DNA of 21,598 bases from a virus: positions 1 to 21,598 of IMG/VR virus record IMGVR_UViG_3300042868_001748; one strand, written 5' to 3'. This document shows positions 1-5,286 of this stretch, piece by piece; within the stretch, counting starts at the first letter, position 1; each line of letters begins with the position of its first letter. Position numbers and translations under genes: made by a program. Under the pieces are notes generated by a model. That model did not search any database. It saw nothing but the letters and a program-made list of their open reading frames with translations, and was not told where the DNA came from.

Positions 1-1
1 C

Positions 2-163
2 GCGCAGGAACTGATTGAGCGCGGGAGGAGAGAGGCGCTGGAGCAGCCGGAGCAGGAGCGCAAACTCACCGACGAGGTGATCGCGGACCTCTGGCACCAG
101 AACGGTGGGTTCCACCATCACTTCGCACGCGCCCTCGAGCGCTGGCTTAAAGGGCAGGCATGA
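2..163 (+). CDS. C-terminal 53 residues of an unknown phage protein (5' end outside window)
   Basis: An open frame runs from the window edge to a TGA at 161-163. Its last codons overlap the ATG of the resolvase gene (ATGA), so it is translated and coupled to the next gene. The visible part is charged and helical. It has a Glu/Arg-rich stretch, then a 'LTDEVIADLW' segment and a 'FARALERWLKGQA' end. Short proteins with a similar 'LTDEqI...FARAIE' tail occur in early or replication regions of proteobacterial phages, but no function is known to me. The 4-base overlap and shared strand suggest an early operon ending in the resolvase. It is too short to place in a family. Confidence 0.7.
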   Translation, partial: AQELIERGRREALEQPEQERKLTDEVIADLWHQNGGFHHHFARALERWLKGQA

Positions 164-639
164 GCTTCATCATCGGCATCGACCCAGGCGCCGCGGGCGC
201 CGTGGCCATCCTCGAGCCCGACGGCAGCCTGGTGCAGGTCTTCGACATGCCCAGCGTCGAGATCGTCAGCAACGGCAAGGCCAAGCGCCGCGTCAGCCCC
301 GAGATGCTGGCCGCCGAGCTGCGCCTGTACAACGTCCACGGCACCACCGCGGTGGTCGAGCAGGTGGGCGCCATGCCCGGCCAGGGCGTCAGCAGCATGT
401 TCGCATTCGGTGAGGCTTTCGGCCTGGCCAAGGGCGTGCTGGCCGGGCTGGGCATCCCGGTGCAGTCGGTGCCCCCGGCGCGCTGGAAGCGGGCCCTGGG
501 CCTGAACAGCGGCAAGGACGCCGCCCGCGCCAAGGCCGCCGCCACCTGGCCTCAGCAGGCCGGGGAGTTCAAGCGCGTCAAGGACGACGGCAAGGCCGAG
601 GCGGCGCTGATCGCGCTGTGGGGTCTCAAGGGGCCCTAG
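160..639 (+). CDS. RuvC-like Holliday junction resolvase (phage type)
   Basis: This 159-aa protein has the RNase H/RuvC fold signature. The N-terminal 'IGIDPGAAGAVAI' places the first catalytic Asp at residue 8. A central 'AVVEQV' gives Glu67. A C-terminal 'DDGKAEAALIALW' helix supplies Asp142/143 and Glu147, where RuvC has its last acidic pair. The length is close to E. coli RuvC (173 aa). Enzymes of this family cut four-way DNA junctions symmetrically, resolving recombination or replication intermediates before packaging. The start ATG overlaps the previous stop. The next gene is the integrase, after 118 bp with its own promoter-like sequence. The family call is firm; that the substrate is a Holliday junction rather than another branched DNA is inferred. 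Confidence 0.88.
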   Translation: MSFIIGIDPGAAGAVAILEPDGSLVQVFDMPSVEIVSNGKAKRRVSPEMLAAELRLYNVHGTTAVVEQVGAMPGQGVSSMFAFGEAFGLAKGVLAGLGIPVQSVPPARWKRALGLNSGKDAARAKAAATWPQQAGEFKRVKDDGKAEAALIALWGLKGP

Positions 640-674
640 GGTTTGCCTGTACGCACCTGTGCCGCATAAATCTG

Positions 675-703
675 TTGACGGCACCTCCTGACGTTGCGAG
701 AAT
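675..703 (+). promoter_or_regulatory. candidate sigma70 promoter for the integrase
   Basis: TTGACG at 675-680 and GAGAAT at 698-703 are separated by 17 bp. The first matches five of six bases of the -35 consensus and the second four of six of the -10. The pair sits about 55 bp before the integrase ATG, in the only non-coding gap on that strand. A 5-bp inverted repeat (CGGAG 711-715, CTCCG 725-729) lies just downstream and could be an operator or leader hairpin. There is no experimental support. Confidence 0.4.
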
Positions 704-757
704 CTCATCACGGAGACGATAGAGCTCCGATCCGCAACACCCAAAGGAACCCACGAC

Positions 758-1714
758 ATGTCCATCAAACTCCGCGGCGACGTCTACTGGCTCGACGTCC
801 AGATCAACGGCCAGCGCATCCGCGAAAGCCTGAAGACCGGCGACAAGAAGCAGGCCCAGGCCCTGGCCGACATCCGGCGCGCCGAGCTCTGGCAGGGCCG
901 GCTGCTCAAGGCCAAGCCCAAGAAGACCTTCCGCGAGGCCTGCGCCCGCTGGCTGCTCGAGAAGGCGCACAAGAAGTCCATCAGCGAGGACAAGGACAAG
1001 ATCAACTACTTCCTGCCGAAGCTGGGCGACCGCCAGCTGTCCAACATCACCCGCGACGACATCGAGCAGATCCTGCCCACCGACGTCAAGCCGGCCACCC
1101 GCAACCGCTACCGCGCCCTGATCCGCTCCATGCTGCGCGCCGCCGAGCGCGAGTGGGAGTGGATCGACCGCGCCCCCGTGCTGCGCACCGAGTCCGAACC
1201 CAAGCGCCGCGTCGCATTTCTGACACGCGAGCAAGCCGAGCTTTTGATGGCCTCTTTACCGGAAAAGTACCGGACTCCTGTCCGTTTCGCTTTACTCACC
1301 GGGTTGAGAAGATCGAATGTCTTCAACCTGACCTGGGACAAAGTGGACCTGCAGCGCGGCACAGTCATTGTCGAGGCAGATGAGGCCAAGGCCGGCCAGC
1401 GCATCCTGGTGCCGCTGAACACCGCCGCCCGCGAGATCCTGAAGGCCCTGCCCGAGCCGCATGAGGGCCGCGTCTGGGGCGACGTCACCCGCGTGTGGTG
1501 CAACACCTGGAAGGCCAGCTGCACACGCGCTGGCGTGCCCTGGCTGCGTTTCCATGACCTGCGCCACACCTGGGCCAGCTGGCACGCGATGGCCGGCACC
1601 CCGTTGTCGGTGCTGCAGGAGCTGGGCGGATGGCACTCGCCGCAGATGGTGCAGCGCTACGCGCACCTGTCGCCAGAGCACCTGGCCGCGGCGGCTGAAC
1701 GGGTCAGCCTGTGA
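758..1714 (+). CDS. int: tyrosine recombinase, phage integrase
   Basis: This 318-aa integrase has an N-terminal arm-binding/SAM-like part and a C-terminal catalytic domain. All expected catalytic residues are visible: Arg184 in 'TGLRRSN', Lys211 in 'ADEAKAG', the 'HDLRH' box with His266 and Arg269, His293 in 'GGWHS', and the nucleophile Tyr301 in 'QRYAHLS'. The N-terminal 50 residues ('GDVYWLDVQINGQRIRESL...') look like the short beta-sheet arm-binding domain of phage integrases. An AAAGGA ribosome site lies about 10 bases before the ATG. The gene ends six bases before the 3' CCA end of a tRNA-His on the other strand, the usual placement of an integrase that uses that tRNA as its attachment site. 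Codons around 1210-1375 are less GC-rich than the rest, hinting at mosaicism. Confidence 0.95.
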   Translation: MSIKLRGDVYWLDVQINGQRIRESLKTGDKKQAQALADIRRAELWQGRLLKAKPKKTFREACARWLLEKAHKKSISEDKDKINYFLPKLGDRQLSNITRDDIEQILPTDVKPATRNRYRALIRSMLRAAEREWEWIDRAPVLRTESEPKRRVAFLTREQAELLMASLPEKYRTPVRFALLTGLRRSNVFNLTWDKVDLQRGTVIVEADEAKAGQRILVPLNTAAREILKALPEPHEGRVWGDVTRVWCNTWKASCTRAGVPWLRFHDLRHTWASWHAMAGTPLSVLQELGGWHSPQMVQRYAHLSPEHLAAAAERVSL

Positions 1715-1720
1715 GGGGGA

Positions 1721-1797
1721 TGGGGTGGCTGATGGGGCTCGAACCCACGACCGCTGGAATCACAATCCAGAGCTCTACCAACTGAGCTACAGCCACC
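1721..1797 (-). tRNA. tRNA-His(GTG), complete with encoded CCA
   Basis: Read on the minus strand, the 77 bases fold as a full cloverleaf. There is an extra 5' G (position -1) opposite C73, which is the identity mark of tRNA-His. The acceptor stem GTGGCTG/CAGCCAC is perfect, the D stem is GCTC/GAGC and the anticodon stem is CTGGA/TCCAG. The loop is TTGTGAT with anticodon GTG. The T arm is GTGGG-TTCGAGC-CCCAT, and CCA is encoded. It closely follows the known E. coli hisR sequence. It looks functional, not a 3' fragment. Its 3' end faces the integrase stop. It is probably the integration target sequence; see the attP entry for why its position is odd. Confidence 0.97.
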
Positions 1798-1811
1798 ACT
1801 GAAGGTGAGAA

Positions 1812-1833
1812 TGGCACAAAAATGACACAAACT
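1812..1833 (+). repeat. integrase arm-type direct repeats, cluster 1 (two copies)
   Basis: TGGCACAAAAA (1812-1822) is followed immediately by TGACACAAACT (1823-1833), giving an 11-bp period of about one helical turn. The motif recurs in cluster 2 beside the lysozyme. Direct repeats about 10-11 bp apart on one side of the core are typical of arm-type integrase binding sites. No protein-binding evidence is available. Confidence 0.6.
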
Positions 1834-1850
1834 CACCGAGAACCGCTCAA
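1822..1850 (-). promoter_or_regulatory. weak promoter candidate for the tRNA-His
   Basis: On the minus strand, TTGAGC (+ strand 1845-1850) and TGTCAT (1822-1827) are 17 bp apart, about 25 bp before the tRNA 5' end. Each matches four of six consensus bases. If it is real, its -10 element overlaps the second arm-type repeat, so integrase binding could block tRNA transcription. The match is weak and could be chance. Confidence 0.25.
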
Positions 1851-1960
1851 CATTCCTTCTAAATCAACAACTTAGCGGTGGGAAGTACCAGAATCACAAG
1901 ACGCTCGGTCAGTATATCCCCCTCTGTGAGCAAATCTCAGCGATGAGTCAGAAGGGCTTG

Positions 1961-1995
1961 TGTCACGAAAAAGTGGCACAAAAATGGCACAGCGT
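1961..1995 (+). repeat. integrase arm-type direct repeats, cluster 2 (three copies)
   Basis: TGTCACGAAAA (from 1961), TGGCACAAAAA (1974-1984) and TGGCACAGCGT (1985-1995) follow one another with periods of 13 and 11 bp. The middle copy is identical over 11 bases to the first copy of cluster 1, about 160 bp away. The last copy touches the stop codon of the lysozyme gene. They are interpreted as the distal arm sites of attP. Confidence 0.6.
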
Positions 1996-2462
1996 CAGAG
2001 CAGTGCCGCTTCAGCCTGCCTGCGCCTGGTCAGGCCGTTCAGGACGCGCCCGGCGGCCTTGTTCCACCTGACGATCTCCTGCTTTGCGGCACACCAGTCG
2101 CCCGCGTCCACGCGCTTCTTCAGCGTGCTGATCCGGTAGTTGCCGGTGCCACAGTTGTAGGCGAAGGAGATGATGGCCGCCAGGCGCCTGTCAGGCTCAC
2201 GCAGCAGCCGCGGCGACATCCTGACCACCGCCGAGGCGAACCCCTCGAGCTCATGGTTCAGGCGGGCGTCAGCCGCCTCACGGGACCAGACCGTCTCCGG
2301 CCCGATGTCAGGGCCTGTGCTGCCCCAGCCAATTGTCCAAGGCCGCTCGCCCGTGCCCGGGTCAGGGTAGGCCCTGCAGCTGCCGTCTGGCAGGCGCCGG
2401 TGGTAGCCCTCAAAGGGCCGCACCAGCAGCTCGGCGCTCAGCCTGATCGCGTCATCGATCAT
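1995..2462 (-). CDS. phage endolysin, T4-type lysozyme (GH24)
   Basis: This 155-aa muramidase cleaves the glycan strands of peptidoglycan to release virions. The GH24 active-site pattern is visible: Glu18 in 'PFEGYHR', Asp34 in 'AYPDPGTG' and Thr43 in 'WTIGWGST', corresponding to the Glu-Asp-Thr triad of T4 lysozyme. The later 'ISFAYNCGTGNY' and 'LTRRRQAE' segments are also typical of the family. No signal peptide or signal-anchor segment is seen, so export should depend on the holin upstream. The start ATG lies inside the end of the holin gene (11-base overlap), indicating coupled translation. It is the last gene of the late operon and its stop abuts the attP arm repeats. Confidence 0.93.
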   Translation of the reverse strand: MIDDAIRLSAELLVRPFEGYHRRLPDGSCRAYPDPGTGERPWTIGWGSTGPDIGPETVWSREAADARLNHELEGFASAVVRMSPRLLREPDRRLAAIISFAYNCGTGNYRISTLKKRVDAGDWCAAKQEIVRWNKAAGRVLNGLTRRRQAEAALL

Positions 2463-2943
2463 GGGCCTGGTACTTCTCGATCGCCCGACCGACGAACCAG
2501 AAGGTGAGCACCATGTTCAGCATGGCGAAGTCGTCAGCGCCCCAGCCCTTGAGCACTACGTCCTGCCAGGGCGCGCCTGACTGCACGGCGATGGCCAAAC
2601 CGGCCGCCTTGACGGTGGCGTACATGCCGAACAGGGCCCAGGTGATGCCAGGACGAACCAGCGCGGAGACGGCAGCGACGAACCAGCCGGCCTCCTTGGC
2701 GGTGGCCGCCTGCTCCTTGAAGGCCTCCTGGATGGCCTTGAGCTGCTCCGTGGAGTGCTCGGCGTACTTCTCCTCCATGCGGAACTGGCCGCGGACCTTC
2801 TCCAGGTCCGTCTGCAGCGTGAACATAGACAGCTCATGCTGGCGCTCGTTCTTCTTGTCGAAGAACTTGAGCACCTCCGGCGCGAGCCGGAACAGACCAC
2901 CGAAGATGGAGCCGAGAAGGCCCCCACCGACAAGCTCAATCAT
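2452..2943 (-). CDS. probable 3-TM holin (gene-transfer-release holin type)
   Basis: This 163-aa membrane protein has a hydrophobic N-terminus ('MIELVGGGLLGSIFGGLF'), a charged coiled-coil-like middle (about residues 30-90), then hydrophobic segments at about 93-125 ('RPGITWALFGMYATV') and 140-155. The arrangement and the 'VRPGITW' turn resemble the three-TM holins linked to GTA and phage release. I chose the ATG at 2943, not the upstream in-frame start at 3024. It overlaps the preceding stop as ATGA and has a GAGGTGG ribosome site, and the 27-residue extension would run antisense-like through the upstream gene. It sits between the XhlA-like gene and the lysozyme, which supports a role in lysis. 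The exact holin class is inferred from topology. Confidence 0.68.
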   Translation of the reverse strand: MIELVGGGLLGSIFGGLFRLAPEVLKFFDKKNERQHELSMFTLQTDLEKVRGQFRMEEKYAEHSTEQLKAIQEAFKEQAATAKEAGWFVAAVSALVRPGITWALFGMYATVKAAGLAIAVQSGAPWQDVVLKGWGADDFAMLNMVLTFWFVGRAIEKYQAHDR

Positions 2944-3203
2944 TTGACCCACCTCGAGCCAAACTGCACCAGGGTGAAGATCAAGACGGCCAGGCCCCAG
3001 ACGCCGATGCCGCGGTTGATCCACATCTGCAGGGTGCGGTCGGTCTTGGAGGTGGCCGTCTCCACGGCCGCCACACGCTGCTCGACGCGGCCAATGCGCT
3101 CGCCCTGATTGGCCTGGCGCTCCTCCACCAGGATGAGCTTCTGCACAGCGTCACCCAGCTTGTCCACTTTGCCCTCCAGGCGGCGGAAGTCGTCGTCTGT
3201 CAT
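2940..3203 (-). CDS. XhlA-like small membrane protein of the lysis cassette
   Basis: This 87-aa protein has a heptad-rich, charged N-terminal part (residues about 5-58, predicted coiled coil) and one C-terminal membrane segment ('GIGVWGLAVLIFTLVQFG', about 65-82) ending 'SRWVK'. This is the architecture of haemolysin XhlA-type proteins, which assist holins, and of other small phage lysis-cassette proteins. The stop overlaps the holin start (ATGA), and its own ATG follows the adhesin stop by one base. A role as a holin partner or antiholin is inferred from position and topology only. Confidence 0.6.
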   Translation of the reverse strand: MTDDDFRRLEGKVDKLGDAVQKLILVEERQANQGERIGRVEQRVAAVETATSKTDRTLQMWINRGIGVWGLAVLIFTLVQFGSRWVK

Positions 3204-3204
3204 T

Positions 3205-4089
3205 TCACAAGTCCTGCGTGTTGGTTGACGGGAATGCTCTGCTGGGCCCCCAAATAATCCTCACCGCTCCAGCCCCACCAGCGCCCCCGTTTTTGTACGA
3301 GTAGACGCCTGAGCCTGCCGAGGTTTCTTCTGCGCCGCCACCGCCGCCGCCAGCCCCGTAAGCTCCGCCGACACCGCCGGTGTACGGACTAAAGTCTTTT
3401 GAGCCACCATTGCCGCCGCCGCTTCCGCCACCACCGGGCGCAGTGCCGTTGGTTCCTTGTCCGAGGATCCCTACACCACCACCTCCACCCCCGTTGCCGT
3501 ATACGTTCTTGCCGCCAACAGTGTTTAGGACACCACGACTTGCGCCAGCCCCGCTGCCGCCAGTTCCAGACACTCCGGCGTTACCTCCAGCACCACCGAC
3601 GCCGGCATAGCCACCAGCGCCAGCGCCGCCGGATCCAATAGCAGGGGTGGTTGAGGTTGAAAATGGAGTTGCATCACCGCCTGCATTTGCAACGGTGCCG
3701 CCTGCAGTGCCTCCTCCAGTGCCTCCAAGACTGACTGAGTTGGTTTGATAGGAGCCCCCCTGACCCCCATTGGCGTACAAGAAGCTGCTGGACAGAAAAG
3801 AACTTTGGCCTCCAGTGCTACCACTTCCAGATCCACCACTACCCCCAGATCCAACTACGACCGCGTAACTTGTGCCTGGTGTGACGCTGATGTTGTTTGC
3901 GTAGGCTAGAGCGCCGCCGCCGCCGCCTGGCGTGTAGAAGTCGCCACCATCTGCCCCTTCACCGCCGCCGCCGACAACGACCACGCACACTTGAGTGACC
4001 CCCGGCGGGCACGTCCATGAGTACGTGCCTGGTGTTGTGTACTGCTGCTGGCCGGTAACTGGATGCCCAGACGTAGTAGCTGAAAACAT
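3205..4089 (-). CDS. glycine-rich tail fibre adhesin, copy 2
   Basis: This 294-aa protein opens with a beta-strand unit ('YTTPGTYSWTCPPGVTQVCVVVVGGGG'-like, residues about 16-43). It continues as long Gly-rich runs broken by Ser, Asn, Ala and Tyr, and closes with 'GAVRIIWGPSRAFPSTNT'. That head, poly-Gly body and C-terminal 'GAVRIIWG.. R.FPSTNT' signature is typical of Gly-rich domain phage fibre proteins. It is comparable in style to the polyglycine-II tip adhesins of T-even phages that bind surface receptors. It is paralogous to the gene at 4543-5274. Codons are visibly more AT-rich than in the virion core genes. The ribosome site is weak; it starts 4 bases after the previous stop, so coupling is likely. 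Receptor binding is inferred. Confidence 0.72.
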   Translation of the reverse strand: MFSATTSGHPVTGQQQYTTPGTYSWTCPPGVTQVCVVVVGGGGEGADGGDFYTPGGGGGALAYANNISVTPGTSYAVVVGSGGSGGSGSGSTGGQSSFLSSSFLYANGGQGGSYQTNSVSLGGTGGGTAGGTVANAGGDATPFSTSTTPAIGSGGAGAGGYAGVGGAGGNAGVSGTGGSGAGASRGVLNTVGGKNVYGNGGGGGGVGILGQGTNGTAPGGGGSGGGNGGSKDFSPYTGGVGGAYGAGGGGGGAEETSAGSGVYSYKNGGAGGAGAVRIIWGPSRAFPSTNTQDL

Positions 4090-4092
4090 GGG

Positions 4093-4539
4093 TTACACCG
4101 TGTAGTTCTGCCCGGCGTTGCTGCCGTACCAGTTGGTGCCGTCAGATGTAAAGACGTACTTGTCCAACCTGTTTGCGGTGGCGGTAATGGTGGGAGTTAC
4201 AGCCCCAGGCCACTTGACGATCGCAGGCCATGACACCGTGCGACTGCCTGTCCCGTCCTGCTTTAGCAGCAGCATGAACGACTTGCCAGCCGCAACTGTG
4301 GGAAAAGTGAAAGTGCAGTTTCCCGTCAACGTGATGAACTGAATCGTTCCGTCTGACAAGTTGATCGTGTAGGCGGTGGAGCTGTTTGCCGTGTTGACCT
4401 TTTCCTTGTAATCGCCGCCCAAGTCAAACTTAGCGGCAGGGCTTGCCACGCCCACGCCAAAGTTGACCACTGCATTGACGGAGCTAGAACCAACTTCCAG
4501 CGCGTTGCTAAGTGTTGCCAGGTTCGATGTCTTGCCCAT
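4093..4539 (-). CDS. small tail fibre/appendage protein
   Basis: This 148-aa protein has an N-terminal 'MGKTSNLATLSNALEVGSSS' leader-like stretch. A compact beta domain follows at about residues 50-148, with 'LTGNCTFTFPTVAAGKSF', 'LLLKQDGTGSRTVSWP', 'VKWPGAVTPT' and 'YVFTSDGTNWYGSNAGQNY'. I recognise this domain from many phage fibre and appendage proteins, particularly in cyanophages, where it is of unknown detailed function. It lies between the two Gly-rich adhesins with 3-base gaps on both sides, so all three are probably co-translated parts of one host-recognition cassette. A GGGGTG ribosome site precedes its ATG. Base composition resembles copy 2 of the adhesin more than the core genes. 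Confidence 0.65.
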   Translation of the reverse strand: MGKTSNLATLSNALEVGSSSVNAVVNFGVGVASPAAKFDLGGDYKEKVNTANSSTAYTINLSDGTIQFITLTGNCTFTFPTVAAGKSFMLLLKQDGTGSRTVSWPAIVKWPGAVTPTITATANRLDKYVFTSDGTNWYGSNAGQNYTV

Positions 4540-4542
4540 TCG

Positions 4543-5274
4543 TCACCCCACCCAAGTGATCATCAGATAGCCCGAGCCTCCGGCGTTGCCGGCCGTGTTG
4601 ATTGCACCGCCGCCGCCTCCACCGCCCGTGTTGGCTGCCGCGGCCGCGCCGCCTGCAGCACCAGCGCCGTAGGAGCCGCCACCACCGCCGCGGTTGGAGC
4701 TGGCAGCACCGCCGCCGGCCATGCTGGCCCCGCCGTTGGCGTTGCCACCACCGCCGCCCCCTCCGCCTTGGCCGTTCAGGAACACCACACCAGCCGAGCC
4801 GCCCGCGCCGTTGTCACCGCCCGCACCGCCCGTGCCGCCACCGCCCGAGCCGCCGATGTTGCTGCCCGAGGTGCCACCAGCAGCGCCGAATCCGCCGCCC
4901 CCACCGCCACCGCCATCGGTGCCTGATTGACCCTTGGCACCACCGCCGCCGCCGTAGGCCGTGACGGTGCCGAAGGTGGTGTTACCGCCTGCGCCGCCCC
5001 CGCCGTTGATGGCCCCGGCCGTGCCTGCTGCGCCCACTGAGTAGGCAACGGACGCGCCGGAGGTCACGGCCAAGTCAATGTCCACGATCGCCCCACCGCC
5101 GCCCCCGCCGCCGCGGTACGTCGAGGTGAAGCCACCGCCGCCACCGCCACCGCCGCCCACCGCGAATACGCGCACGCTGGTGACGCCCACCGGCACCGTC
5201 CAGTTGCCGCTGCCGCTGGTGAAGACTTGCGACTGAGACTTGCCGCCGGAGATGAATTGCGAAAGGGTACTCAT
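4543..5274 (-). CDS. glycine-rich tail fibre adhesin, copy 1
   Basis: This 243-aa protein shows a head unit with 'FTSGSGNWTVPVGVTSVRVF' followed by dense Gly runs to the end. It closes with 'GGSGYLMITWVG', a common end of Gly-rich phage domain proteins. The head aligns by eye with the gene at 3205-4089 (pattern T-P-G-T/S-x-x-W-T-x-P-x-G-V-T), so the two are diverged paralogues, but this copy is far more GC- and Gly-rich. On the + strand the gene reads as long CCGCCACCG-like tracts; these are Gly codons, not a non-coding satellite. The likely role is a trimeric or bundled fibre tip contacting the host surface. It starts 12 bases after the main fibre gene. Confidence 0.7.
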   Translation of the reverse strand: MSTLSQFISGGKSQSQVFTSGSGNWTVPVGVTSVRVFAVGGGGGGGGGFTSTYRGGGGGGGAIVDIDLAVTSGASVAYSVGAAGTAGAINGGGGAGGNTTFGTVTAYGGGGGAKGQSGTDGGGGGGGGFGAAGGTSGSNIGGSGGGGTGGAGGDNGAGGSAGVVFLNGQGGGGGGGGNANGGASMAGGGAASSNRGGGGGSYGAGAAGGAAAAANTGGGGGGGAINTAGNAGGSGYLMITWVG

Positions 5275-5286
5275 GGTGCTACTTTC

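Larger units (their letters stand above)
1721..1995. other. probable phage attachment site (attP): tRNA-His core plus arm sites
   Basis: The stretch between the integrase stop and the lysozyme stop holds a tRNA gene (core identity) and then about 200 bp of AT-richer non-coding DNA with repeated TGGCACAAAAA-like motifs. This layout of integrase, core and arm repeats is that of an attP. Phage genes on both sides argue against a plain phage-host junction. The crossover point inside the tRNA cannot be seen from this sequence alone. A hybrid junction between two tandem prophages would look the same. Confidence 0.6.

Noticed and set aside
1461-1802. + strand frame running from int into the tRNA region
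   Set aside because: It is out of frame with the well-supported integrase and overlaps a complete tRNA gene, with no ribosome site.
1798-1994. Simple host-phage boundary at the tRNA
   Set aside because: Typical phage lysis and structural genes continue directly to the right, and integrase-like repeats lie there, so a plain boundary does not fit. A tandem prophage remains possible.
2944-3024. 27-codon N-terminal extension of the holin-like gene
   Set aside because: It would run through the upstream coding gene. The internal ATG has an ATGA overlap and a better ribosome site, and the extension is Arg/Pro-rich and unlike a membrane protein start.
4600-5160. CCGCCACCG-like tracts on the + strand as a satellite or CRISPR-like repeat
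   Set aside because: They are Gly codons of the Gly-rich adhesin on the minus strand, with no regular spacer and repeat structure.
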